Origin: Prinia subflava
Taxonomy: Eukaryota > Chordata > Aves > Passeriformes > Cisticolidae
Direction: 5' to 3'
Length of the DNA: 64,000 bases
NCBI RefSeq assembly: GCF_021018805.1
Contig: NW_026960607.1
Coordinates: 374,501 to 438,500, forward strand
Shown one piece after another: positions 47,001 to 59,600 of this stretch; positions within the stretch are counted from its first letter, which is position 1, and the number at the start of each line of letters is the position of its first letter. The position numbers and the translations under genes were made by a program. Under the pieces are notes generated by a model. The model was not told where the DNA came from. It searched no databases and saw nothing but the letters and a program-made list of their open reading frames with translations.

Positions 47001-50000
47001 ATAATTTTTTTTTCCTTCTGTATGAAGGCAAGCCTGAAGATTATTTGCAGAAGGAGAAATGCCTCCATACGATAATTGGTCTTGACAGTTCAGGGTGGTT
47101 GGTAATGACACACAGAGCCTTTCATTTCTTATAGGTCACTGCTGTAACTATGGCCAATGTCAAGAGCAACTGGAAGTCATTGTCAGCTGGTGGCTGTGGT
47201 AGTTTATCTGAAATTAGTTGGTAGCTCTAGCACAGTTTCAGCAGGACTGATGTCCATATGATAAAAGCCACTATCACTATGACATTTCTTCGTCTGTCTG
47301 AGGAATAATCTACACCTCCTGTGTGATGAGTGAACTGACTTACAATTTGTCCCTGCAGCTGTCAGGAGACTGTGAGGAAACCCCCATCTTCTGGCCACAG
47401 TTTTTGATGCTGTCAGTCTAGCACCTATCATAATCACTAGGCTAAGGGTAAAATTACCACATAATGAAATTGATTTTGCACAATTGTTTCTTTTTAGAGA
47501 CCTACTAAATCAGCCCTCTCTTGGATACTTGTACTCTACAAATAGCAGTAGTGGGCCTGTGGCACACAAATTGAATCAGAATCAGTGCACTACCTGTCAG
47601 CCCAGAACAATGCTACATTGAAAGCCAGAGGCATATTCCTTCACTATGAGGAACAGAAATATGTAGGCACTGCTCATCATTGGCTCTGGCATGCTTAGGA
47701 ATATCAAAGAAATGGCTTTAGCTTGGGAAGCTAAAGCCATTCTCCCAAATATCTAATAATTACAGGTTATTTACATTTATCTAATATCATACATTGCTCA
47801 AATACAGTGCCAATATTTTTTGTCCTGGCATTACTCACATTCTTCTGTTTACAACCCACAGCAATGTTTGCAGTACTGCTTGGATTTATTCTGCTCCATT
47901 GCTTCTTACAGGGTTTTCTCAAAGGTATACTTGGCTGTAGGCCAGTATTTCAGATTGTTCCTAAGAAAATTGATTACTTAATATTGCAGACTTATGAGAC
48001 TTTCAGATAGCTGCCTAGATGTAGCTTAAGCAGTATGGGAATAAGAGCAGCTTTTTGACATATGTTTATTAGTGGAAGTTTTAACTTCATTTATCTGAAA
48101 AGAATGTGGTTTGCACGCTCTGAGACTGCACTGCAATGAGAAGCAAAGAGCACGTAATGGGGATAGGCTGTAAATTTTTTCCAGAAGAGCACTCCTTACC
48201 CAAAGTAAAATATTAATGTATTCTACTTGCCGCTAAAATATTTAAGCTGTTTTTATTTGCCAGGATCCAAAACCAAGTTGTTAGGATTTCTATGATATAA
48301 GAGTATGGAATCTGAAAATAGAGCCTGGCTTCAGATTGCATTTGCAGCCCTTGGTAATCACTTCACAGCCATAACTTTTTATCAGTGGCTCAAGGATGCA
48401 AATGATAATGAGAAGAGACTCATCTTTAAATGAATAAAAACCTCTTATCTTCTAGTTTTATAGACATAATATGACAGCATGCTAAGAAATGCTTCATATT
48501 AGGCATCAGACATTGACAAGCAAGGTAATTTCTGCTAAAGCATGAGAGGAATTTTTGGCAAGATGGATACATGACCATTGGGAACCTACAGTGTCTATAA
48601 GTGGTGCAGAGGACAGAAGAGAGTGGCTGACCTGCACTCTGTTTTTTAAAAGGAAACACATATTTCTTAACCACAATATTATTCTTATTTATTTAGGGGG
48701 CAGATTCAGTAGCATAGTATTCCCTAGGTAAAGGACTCTAGTACATAGCAGTTTTTGTTTTGTAGGTGGGAAAACACTAAAGGTTCTATTGCCAAGATGC
48801 TTTCAAAGCTGGAAAAGGATTATGTCACATATAAGGTTTTTGGAGGTATAGCTGTACTACCAGAAATCTCTAATATAAATCTGCCCTTTATCTGAGGAAA
48901 CAGTCTACAGGAAACATTAAAAATACTTACAGTGTAGCAAACTACAACTAAACTTAAAGAAAATCACATATATATAGATCTATTAGTCCAATGCAGTTTC
49001 TTAACTTGAAGCTTTATGCAAATTGGCCAGCTTGCTGTCAGGTTGGGATTACAATTAAGAAGGTGTCAGTACTTCCATCATAACAAAACTTTGTGGTGTC
49101 TCTTGCTGAGATGGAAATGCCTGTCTTGCATTGAGAATTTTTATGAGAGTCCTGTCAGCCTTCTGGAAATTAAAAATGAAGCTGTGCAGAGAATTCAGTA
49201 AAACTTACACTGTTTATTTTTTCCAAATGTAATTTTTTTTAGGTACCTGCTATATTCTGTCCTCATCAAAGGTGATGAGCCTTACAGAGGGTAGCTCCAG
49301 ACCTGCATTTTGTCTTATGAACCAGCTATATTAAGCAACAATGAAGTGCTAAAGGTGTGAGCACTTTTTGATTTGCAGCTTCGGTAGGCAAAAAGATAAA
49401 TTGGAAGGGTTTTGAAGCGAGAAGAGATTATTACTTCATTATAAGTCAGAAAGGCAGCAATACAACCACCACAATTTATAGGCTCTAAATATCTGCCCCA
49501 TGCATTCTAACTTTCTTACAAGTAATATCTCAGCTTCAAAGGGATTGCATTTCTGGAAAATCTTATGGTGGACCTTGATTTGCAACATAAATAAGGTAAA
49601 AAGGCACAAGCTAATAAGCAGGCACTCAGAGAAGTGCATCAAGAGAAACCTATTTTTAATTGTTCTGAATTAATTTTCTACTATATATATTTTCAAACTA
49701 TAAAACAGTATTGAGGTTTATCTGGCAAAGATCAATTCCTGGTACTTTTGCCTCAGCCTAAACAAGGCAAGGCACAATGGTCAAAGAAAACTGAAGCATG
49801 TGTGAGAGAAATCCTCAGTGCTTCAGAGAAATCCTTATCCTGAATGGAATACAGAGCTTATTAGTGAAATCTTTAATCAAAGCAACTTGCTGATAAGCCA
49901 TTAAAAAAATCCTAACAACAATAACAAATCAGTAGCATTACCAGGACTTTTTACCATAACTGAAGCTCTGACAGTTTCTAGCTTGACCTCCTGTTTCCAG

Positions 50001-50558
50001 TGATTTATAAAAATGGGCTGAAATTCAGCAGATCAAAGTAGTGTCTAAGCTCCTTTAGTTTATAAACTCCTGCCTCCTTCAGGCTTACAGCACTGCTTTT
50101 AATATTGGGTAGGGTTTTTTTTGTTTAGGTTCTTTTTGTTTGTTTGTTTTGGTTTTTTGAGGGAGATTTTTCTGCCACTTATAATCTTTAAAATGTAGTA
50201 AAATACATTTAACTCATGAGCAGCGTGTCTTGATGCTGTCACATTGGATGAAAATATTTCCAACATTGCCTCTGTTAAAATGACACAAGCATCTTGAAGC
50301 GCTAGAATGGTAAAACACCTTTCAGGGAACAGATCCAATACAGCCACCCTCTGAGCTGGATCAGATCCCTTTTCATTTAATTTTGACCTAAATATCTGAA
50401 TGCTCAAAAGGAACATATTCTAGAGATTTTGACAAAATTAAATTGGAATAGGATGTGGTGGATTTTAAAACACGACTTCTTCGATGTGAAAGCGCAAGTC
50501 TATGCTGAGTACACTCAAGATGGTCTGAACCTCTGAGATGCCCCACAGTGACTCTGAC
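44013..50558 (-). other. GALNTL6: GALNTL6 last intron (6.5 kb)
   Basis: Runs from donor GTCAGA (after 50559) to acceptor cctgtag. It contains the family B LTR at 44211-44918 in the antisense sense and is otherwise unique AT-rich sequence with no recognised exon. Confidence 0.75.
44207..44922 (+). repeat. solo LTR, family B copy 2, in GALNTL6 intron
   Basis: The LTR is 44211-44918 (708 bp). It starts TGTGAAAAATGTG and ends GCATTTATAACA. tcct flanks both sides (44207-44210 and 44919-44922), a 4-bp or, allowing a shared a, 5-bp duplication. It is longer than copy 1 and has a tandem duplication of a 29-bp unit (accgaaattctgtaattcg..., 44810-44838 and 44839-44866). A TATA-like tatataaac occurs at about 44672-44680 and AATAAA at about 44868-44873. 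It points opposite to GALNTL6. Confidence 0.85.
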
Positions 50559-50708
50559 CTTCCTATAGCTCCAGTGCTGGTTTCCCTTCATCCCGTGACA
50601 GTCATACAGTGTGACAGGGCTACTGTGCGAGATGGTGTCGAAGCAGAACTTCCTGGTGTGAAGTGGCTCCCCGGGGCGGATGTCTTCTCTCCAACCAAAG
50701 GTGAAGAG
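50559..50708 (-). CDS. GALNTL6: GALNTL6-like, penultimate coding exon (50 residues)
   Basis: The acceptor is tgttttcccag before CTC TTC ACC; the donor is AAG then gtcaga. Exactly 150 bp with phase 0 at both ends. It begins [19 protein letters not shown] and continues through [19 protein letters not shown] to GNQHWSYRK. It holds the lectin QxW motif (GNQHW) and two of the conserved cysteines. The sequence WREDIRPG...FCFD is shared by the GALNT10/GALNTL6 branch of the family. It joins the next upstream exon without any gap in the family alignment as I know it. Intact, with no stop, and clearly under protein-level constraint compared with the surrounding intron. Confidence 0.9.
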
Positions 50709-53700
50709 CTGGGAAAACAATCAGACAATACAATGATATATTATTAGTGAAAAATGTTTAAAATAACACACAAAGCTTAATGCAGAATTCCCTTTTCACA
50801 CACCCCAGATGCTGGTTGAACGAGGTCCTGCCTGTGTATGATTCAGTGATGCCAACTGCCTTAATTAAAATGCATCAGTGGTCATGTAGAATATACCCCA
50901 GGAAGGCACAATCCCGATGTCAGGGAAGGAAAAATACTCTAGTGACAGTACTGCAGAGAGGAGAAGGGATATGCTGTATTAAAGCCTTTAGTTACCACAG
51001 TTAAAGCAGCATCTGTAAGCAGTAGGATTTCAGCTACCTAGGACTCAGAAAGCTGCCGCCAGTGATGTTCCTTTAGCTCTCATTTGGGTCTGAACAAGCT
51101 GCCCACACATCTTCCCATCACAGCCTCTTTCCTATGTTTAATGAGTAGTTTCCTTCTGTTTATAGGGGACACTGTTGACATAGCCTCTCTCAACTGTCTT
51201 TTTTCCCCAGACAACACATGCTAAATGATCTTCATCTTTCTACTGTGAAACCTGTGAGCTACAGGCAACTTGTCAAAGCCCTTTTTCTCACTGCCTGAGA
51301 GGAGTCACAGAGGGTCACAGTTAATAGAGGAATCCTTCTCAATTAGACACCAGCTGTCTGAAGTGATGCTGTGACACTGCAGTCTTTCAATCATCAGATG
51401 AAGGTGACAGGTCTGACAGCATCAAATTTAAAGATGTGGAGTGCATTTTCCTTTCCATGGACTGATCCTTGCAGAAAAGAGGTTGCAGGCTGTAAATTAC
51501 TACCTAGAAGCACTGTCAAGAGCTGTGAAGTTTTTTTTTTCTTTTTTTTTTCTTGAGTGAGTGCTATTCTTTGTCTTTCTGCATGAATTTTGATTTGCCA
51601 TAGGAAAAAAAAAAAAAAAGAAATGTAATACTGAGAAAGTGAAGCTCTTTTTAAATGAACAAACTTTGCTAGTAGATACTGTTCAGCTGAGATGGTTCAT
51701 GTGGAACTGCACGCAGGCTCGTTATCCAGAGAATACTGAGTTCAGCTCCCCATACTGAGTCCAGACTGTCTCCAGCACCTCATCTCAGCTTCCTTTCGGC
51801 CCTTATCTTGCACCCTCCTCCTCCAGTGTGTACATTCCCTGATAGAACCAGCTATAAATTGAAGCTTAATAAATATCATGTGGGTCTGATCCTGAACAAT
51901 TCTGTAGTGGTTCCCAGGTTTTAACCTTTTCATTGCTATAGTTATCTTCTTTCCATGATCTTCCTAAAAGAAACACCTCTTAAAAATACTGCATTTTCAA
52001 TGTTGTACCATCCTCTGAATACCACATTTGAAAGGTGTTACTGTCTCTCTTGGCTTGTAGGTCCTAAATACAAGCATATATCTGAATAAGTACCTTTTTG
52101 TCTGTGTCTTATTGTAAACCCTTGTTCTCTCTGTTAGCTGCTGTTACTCCCTATTTACATGTGCATTATAGGTTTTCTTAATCTGTTTCTGTGTCCTGCT
52201 TATTTCTTCCATCTCCCAGAGTGCATTTTACATTTATCCGCAGTGAAATGCAATGGGCAGCTTTAACCTCGTTTTCAAAACAACTTCTGCTTTTCAAAAG
52301 GTTAAATCTTTTTCCACTTTTATTCATGTTTCTTTGAAGCATCATCATGGGCTCCCTACAATAACTTACCATTTCACAAGCAAAGACAGAAGTAAGATTT
52401 TGTACAGAAAAAAACTATGCTGCTGTTTCTTCAGGAAAAGGGATGCCTGAGACAATTTTCCTTTAACAAAAAGGCAGAAAAAGCCATTTTCTTCATCTTA
52501 TCCTTTACCTTTCCACAGGCATGTAATAAACCTAGAGTTCAAAGTGATGAATAACAAATACCTAGAGGAATGGTGTGGAACAGTACTTCTGTGATATTCT
52601 CACTCTCATTGCTACTACTGCAGAGAGAGATCCTATTTCAGGACCATCCTCATCTTTCCCAGTGGGTGGCTCACCATATTTCTCATTCTGTGCATGAGTG
52701 GTGAGTGGAAAGACCAATTCTTGCTGCTCTCTGGACCTTGGCCTGAGGACTACTACCCCACTGAATGCATTGGTACACCTGAAAGAGCTCAAGCCAGCCT
52801 TTAAATCAGATCATACTGATCCAGACTATCCCTTTGATCTTTCCACTCCTCTGTGGTTTCTGAAGACTGCCAGGCTGTGTCCTGTTTGCAGGCCAAGACA
52901 TAGTAACAGTAGGGGGGGGTTATTCCCTTCCACTGAAAACCAGGATCTGCATAATATTAGATCTCAATGTTTAGACTAGCTTAGATTTTTTCCCCTCCTT
53001 CTTTATCCTCCATTTTTTAAAAATAGTTTTATTTTTAAATCAACAAGTATGTCTTCTCCCTAGTGATATTATTATAAAACCTACCTTGTTAGGGAAAGGA
53101 GCTCAATTTTAGGATTAAGAGAGAGAGGAGAAAAAAATCAGAAAAAAAGGTTGTACTTCTCTATATACCAAATTAGCATTAAGATCTTGCAATTACAGAC
53201 ACAACATGAAGGTGCACATTCTTTCCAATCTCATAATTTTAAGCTTTCCTCTTTTAAACAGCAATTTTCCTCTAGTTAACACTGAATCTGGCCAACATAA
53301 ATATTATCTCTCCACTGCATAATGTCCAACCATGCTACATGTTATTAGCTGGAGCCTAGAGTATATAATGTTCTGCTTTGCCACCACTTGTCACTTTGAA
53401 TTTGTTGTTCCTTTGTTAGGAACAAACTATGTCAGATTTTACAAGAAATGGCTAAGTCTTTTTGTATCCTTTTTTGTACTTCATTCATTTCTGACTGCTT
53501 GTTGATTTGAAACAAGGCTGCATGAAATTCCCAGACACATTATTAATGAACAGCAGGCTGATTCTTCACCTGCAATGCATGGGGTTGCTGTTCATTGTTT
53601 CCTGCTGGACCCAAGAAACCCTCTGTCCTGGCTCAGTGGATGCTCATTCTCCTCCTTCGCCTTCTCTCATACCAGAATCTGTAAAACACAGCCCCATCCC

Positions 53701-56561
53701 CTGCATTTGCAATCAAGCAATCCCTCAGCCCTCATGCTTTGCCTTTTCATGTAGCTGAGCCCTGTCATGGAGTAACTGGGAAATACAGCTTTCCAGTTTC
53801 ATTTATAATTGGCACAGGGCCTGAAGAACGATTGCCTGATAGAGCCATTGGCCTGGGACTGTCTACAGGACAAAGGCCCTTTTGATGCCATAAATGCTTT
53901 CCAGCCTGGCAACGTCTCTCAATTACTCGCTGTCTGGCTGGGGTCCATCAGCTGGTGCTGTGCTTTGACTGTGCCATTACACTTGAAGGGACAACATGTA
54001 CCCCCATCCAAAGATGAAATTCCATGTTTCAGAGCTGGGCTCTGGCTTGAACTATACCTCCAAGTAGAGAAGAAAGAGCTGGGCACTTGCTGAGCCATGT
54101 TAGAGATGGTGCCTGTCCACCCATTCCCCGGCAAGGCTAGGGAACTTAATGAGAGACTGTGATGCCTGTCATTTTCCTTTGCTGTTGGTTATCAGTCCAG
54201 CAGAGCCTCAGTTTACCCTGAAGCCAAAAGCTAGCTTTGGGAAGACAGAGATGGAAGAATGCAGTGCCATGACATATCCTCCCATCCCTTTTCTTCGCCT
54301 CTGGTTCTTAATTTTGGGGAAGTTTTCAGAAACCACAGTGACACATCCTCACTTCTCACCCATCTCCTGTTTACCAGAAAGTCTTCAAGCACCCCACAAA
54401 CCTTTTGACTACTGTTTGCCCAGTGGGGCTTGGACAGCCCAGAGGTGGAAGGTCGTCTTCTTCTCCTGGGGTCTACCAAAGAGCTGTGCCCCTGGCACAG
54501 TGGCCGAGACTGTCAGCTTTTAATTCCTGCCCTGGAAACATGACATGAATCAAGTGGCACAAAGAATCATCTCTGTCTGGCACTGATGCCTGTCGCACTG
54601 GTCGCATTAAGCTACTATAGCTTGCCACTGAACTCTGTAAATTTATACCAGAAGTTACAAGTCCAGCTCAGCATCTATCCATGCTATTCGAAATATGATA
54701 ATAAAATACTTAATACTTCCATTAATACTGCTGATTTCCACTGGTGTATGCAGAACTCATGGAGGTGACAAATTCTGTGAGATATAAAGAAGAGGAGCTC
54801 TGTGAGGTTGGGCCAGGGTCTGACGCCCCACAGACGAGTGTGACAGCAGCGCAGGGCTGGCCCTGAGGGGGTTAGGCCGTGAGGGGCGCTGGCCCGTTCC
54901 GCTGGGCCGCGCCGCCCCCTGCCGCCCACCTGCCGCACGGCAGCCGCACCGCCGCAGGGACGAGGAGCTCCTGGGAAGTTTGCCACGCTCTCCGGCAATG
55001 CGAGAGTGAGTATGCGCTGCTCCCCAGCAGCTCGGCGGAGACGATTCGTGCGTGCCGTCCCTGGGGAACACGTCGAGCACCGAAGCGCTTGAGGCTTCCC
55101 AGCTCTGGTTCTGGGATCTGAGGAGCTGGCTGGTTGAACTCCGTGCTAGCTTCACCTACTGATCTAATGAAGTCGCTTTGTGTCCTTAGCACAGAGTAAG
55201 ACCATAGATCCAGTCTGATCCCAAACGCTGCAGCACCCTGGAGTACGCTGAAACATGGATTGCTCCTTTTCCCTTCATATCATTTCCCCTTTGTTCCAGA
55301 TTTTACTCTTTCAAAGGATAATTCAAGTCCCCCTTTTCTCTGCTAACATTTTTTTCTTCTCTCACCTTTTCATCCAATTTTTTCCCTCCTTTCTCATATC
55401 TGGCAGGCTCAGCATTTCTCCCTCCCTTCTTGAGGAGGGTTTGGAGCTGTGCAGATTTTAAAGCCAGAGAACACTGTGATGGGTGTAGTCTGGCCCATAC
55501 AACTTCCTTCAACTAACTCCTAGAATTACTGTATGTCTTTCAGAAACAAAACAATTATATTTATCTAGTCTTGGCATCCTATCCCCATGCAGTATCTTTG
55601 GTAGCTATCTGAAGAAGTCTTCTTTCAGCAGCTTCCATTTTTGCCATGTCGGCATTTGTCTAAATTGAGATAATCCTTCAGCTTCTCGGTTTCATGCACT
55701 TGCAGCTCTCCTCCTGTATTTCTCAGTATCCTCAGAGCATGCTTTTTTGACCTCAGCACTTCAAATATCCCTCAGGACTCCTCTCCTGAGCTTTTAAGTT
55801 TTTACAAAGTGTCATGTGTGACTGCCAGGTCAATTTTTCTCCTCAGAATTAGGAATCTTTTACTAATCTGGGACCTTTCCCTGTGAAAGACTTGCTCACT
55901 AAATTTGCTAATAAACGGTTAGGTTGTACTTTTCATCTGGATTCTCCTTGCTCACATTGGCAAGACCCAGAGCCTGTAAGTCATGATCCCTTTCCTATGG
56001 CACCCACAATAAATAAAAATTCGAGCTCTTTTCCTGCATACTCCTGAGAACTAATAGTTTTCTACCTAACCAACCTAAATAAAAGCTTTTTTTGAGTCTT
56101 TATAATTCCTTGTCTTCTGAAATGCTTTTTTGCTTGCTTTTACCCAGTTATTTCACTTATGCCTCATATTTGTTTAAAATATAACTGCTTATGGAGATAA
56201 AAGCATAAAACCAGACAATGACTGGAGCTGTAAAAGGCCTGGTACTATAGTTAAAATATTTTCAGGTAACTCAGCCAAAATCAACATGTTTTCATGACAC
56301 AGTAGGGGAGAATGGGGCCTCAAAAATCTCTCTGGGCATTGCAATTCGTTTTGGAAATGAAAACAGCCCAGGTAGCTGTTGGAATTTCTGAGGTTATGTT
56401 AAGAAGTACTTTGTAAATGCCATTAAGGTCAGTAAAAATTCAAAACTTATTTCTACACTCTGTTTTACCTTAAGAAAAAGAGAAGCCCTCAGAAAATGTT
56501 TAAAACTGGGAAAGGGAAGCAACAATGTTACCCTGATTTTCTCCTTCCCCCATTAAAATAC
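50709..56561 (-). other. GALNTL6: GALNTL6 intron (5.9 kb) with CpG-rich block
   Basis: Donor GTATTT after 56562, acceptor ttttcccag at 50709. Most is AT-rich. 54800-55130 is a GC- and CpG-rich island. A T-run lies at about 51532-51551 and an A-run at 51605-51619. Confidence 0.75.
54800..55130. promoter_or_regulatory. CpG island in GALNTL6 intron
   Basis: About 330 bp with high G+C and many CpG (for example gccgcgccgccccctgccgcc at about 54905-54925), in sharp contrast to the AT-rich intron. A TATA-like gatataaag (about 54779-54788) lies just left of it, and on the plus strand a gagtgagtat (about 55005) could act as a splice donor. This would fit an internal or antisense promoter. I cannot show transcription from sequence. 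Open frames here on both strands are side effects of base composition. Confidence 0.45.
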
Positions 56562-56678
56562 CTGTTCATGTGACCATGTTCGTTCTGAGCCATCCTTCAC
56601 ACAGATGTCCAGCCTCAGCTCAGTCCCCGTGGCTCCGTGTTTGCTGTCCACACAGAGGTTTGCTGCCACATTTCGAAT
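56562..56678 (-). CDS. GALNTL6: GALNTL6-like, third-from-last coding exon (39 residues)
   Basis: The acceptor is ggttttgcag before ATT CGA; the donor is GAACAG then gtattt. It has 117 bp, phase 0 at both ends. It begins [18 protein letters not shown] and ends [11 protein letters not shown]. This is the start of the ricin-type lectin domain (alpha repeat, NLCVD being the CLD-type motif). The family assignment to GALNTL6 rests mainly on this exon, which in GALNT10 differs strongly as far as I recall. All residues are intact. The catalytic GT-A domain exons (DxH metal site and Gal/GalNAc-T motif) lie further right, outside the window. Confidence 0.88.
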
Positions 56679-59600
56679 CTGCAAAACCAAGCAGCAACAT
56701 TAAACTGGGCTGCAGAATTGAGCCCAGGTTAGGAGTTTAGCTCTGACGAACTTGAGATTGACCATCAGTTATGTAAAACTGGTAAGAATTACTTTTTACA
56801 GGATAGAGAGCCATGTTCTGGAATAAACTACTCTTTTTATCAGCAGCTTCAGAAGAAGCAAAGTTTGAAATATTCTACTTAACAAATGAAAGGTAGGTCT
56901 TACAAAATAACTTCATTAAAAAAACCTAAGAGAAAAGCAGTCTGAGAAGTTCAAAGCTTGTCTGACTGCTTCTTCCATCCTATGAGAGCAAGAGACATCA
57001 ACAGTATTAGAAGGAATTGATTTCTGTATGAGTCTCTCCAAGGCATGGGAGCAGTTCAGTATGCATTAAAAATTCAGGCATGCTCTGCTCCAATCCATGC
57101 TCTTACTTTGACACAATAACACCATTGTAGATAAGGTCACACATTACTCCCTGAAGTGCATAAAATTAAAAAGTACTTAACAAATCTGTACTGAAACCTA
57201 TGCTTACCCATGGAGGTTCCCCCTGCACGCCTGCTGCAAACATTGCAGTGTAACTTGTTCTTAAAAGGAAAATCTTGTTCTTGAGGCTGAAGTAACTGAG
57301 CAATAATTAACTTATGACTATCAATCATACCAGTTATGTACTACTGCTGATATGTAAATTTTCTTTTAAATATTGGGTTGAAAAGTTTATTTGTCCACTG
57401 CCAGCAAAAAGAACAAAATCCTAACTTGGTGTTGCAAATCTATGCACATTTGTCCTTGAGTACCTTAGCTGGGCTAGTTAAAAATCCTTTAGACACCTCC
57501 ATAATGAAAAGGATTTCTTAAAAAATATTACCCTCTCAATGAGATAAACAGAAACTGAGTAATCAAAGTGCATGGAAGCACACATAAATTCTAAATGTAT
57601 AATATAGAAAAAGTAGGTGCATATTTTGACATTCTGGATGCTACTTTGATCCTTTTTAAAAAGAAAGATGCTGAATGGAGATACGATTGAGCAGTCATTT
57701 GTGCTTTTTCATGAAAAAAATGTTAGAAGTCACTGCTGTTGCCATAATATGCCAGACAAATGTACACATTGCCACTGCATACCTCACACACATCCTAAGG
57801 ATGGAAAACTACTCAGCATTGCACAAAACACTGTGAGGAAGGGAAATCCATGTGCATGCAAGACACATTCCAGAGCTACTCTGCTCTTTCTCTGATTCTG
57901 GAGGAGTGGGATAGTCTGTTAACCATGATCAGGATTGACACAGATGGGAAAGCAAAAGGTAGTGAGAAAATGTAAAAGCTGTCACTCTCAGGAAAGGTTT
58001 CAGGAGGTGCATTTGTTTAGCTTAGAAAATTGCAGACTGGGCAAAAGATGGGAGAGCATCAGTTTGAACAACTGCCTCCAGAACCTTTGATCCTTCACCA
58101 GAACACAGAGAAGCATTAAAAAAAAAAAAATTGGACCAGCCCAGTCCTAGGATATTTCTTGTTTTTTCAATATAATAAAAGTTGCTAAAGATGAGGTAAA
58201 ACAGCTGTTCATACACACAACCAGATACAGAAATCCAGCACTGGGCAGCCCTACAGTAAAAAAGATGAAAGGCAATTAGTTCTCCACAACCTTCATTTTC
58301 ATATCACGCAGCAAAATAGGCAGGAAAGAATAATGAGAGGAATAGAATTTAATGTCACATTTTTAAAGTTTTATGTGAAATACCCTCTCCAAGTATATTT
58401 TTTTTGCAGAATGTTCAATCATTTCTCAATGCACTTAAATTTCCATTGTATAGATAAAGATTTCTGATCTAATAGAAAATTAAATGATACATCAGTTCAG
58501 TTCTTACAGCATGCAAGCTAATTAAAATGGAACTGCTAACAATTGTCATTTATAATTGGGTATATTTATGTGATTCAGAATTGTAAAATTACAGTGAATA
58601 CACTCCACATCCAATTAATGCTTATTGCATTAAAAGGCTTTCATAATTTTGTCTCAATGGCACTGCTCCATCACAGTCTCTGTCATTTGGACTGTGCAGT
58701 AAATGTGTTCAGTCCATTTCTGGAAAAGGCTTGAGCTGAAGCTACATTTAGTTGCTTCACTGCTGAAATCTGTCTCACATTCTTTATTTCCTCCCCTCTT
58801 CCCTCTGCTCCTGAAAGGTTCGCTTGAGTTAGTTTTTCCTCTGTTTTTTGTTTTTTTTTTGCAGCTTACATGTTAGCTCGTCCTTTTTTGTTTCATCCTT
58901 TCAGCTGCAGAGGGGTCACAGTTTGTTTTTTGTTTTCTTTTTGTAATAAGGCATTTAAGTCAGGTCTGTGCTTTTGTTCTGCAGCGCTTCTGTGTGTCCT
59001 TGGCAGTTGCTAGAAACTGAACTGAGCCATCATGCCAGAGCCATGGGGAACATTCTGCTAAGCTTCAGCACCAGACAGCCTGCAAATCCCCTAAGATGCT
59101 TCCATGGACAAAGGAAGGAAAACAGAAGCACAGGGCTTTTTAAAAACTCATTTATATGCCAATATGCTTTTGAACTGCCTTATCTCCAGTCACACAGCAC
59201 AATGGATTTAGGATTTTTGAGGTTGTGAGTTACAACTAGAAAACAATTAGCTAGTGATTCTAACATGTTTTCAAAATTCCTATTTGTGCAATTGTAAGAC
59301 CAGGGATGGACAGGAGACAGATTTTATCTGCCATGCAGGTAGGTTGAGTTGCTACATACAAAACTTTTTTGCTCAGCCTTAAATGCCATCATTGGTACAT
59401 ACAGATAAGTGTACAGGAAAATCATACTTCCAAGGACTTTGATGTATGGACTGATAAGGATGGTTAGTGGTGATATAAAAGGCTGCTTCAGAATTAAATA
59501 AATTCTGACAAAAGCACAGGATGCTATCTGTAAGTCATTATACATACTTAGTTCTTGAAATGCTGTCCTAACTCACTATGGGCACTGTAGTCCTTACAGA

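Noticed and set aside
54757..55192. Overlapping open frames of 80-132 codons
   Set aside because: They follow from low stop-codon density in the CpG island; there is no splice or protein evidence.
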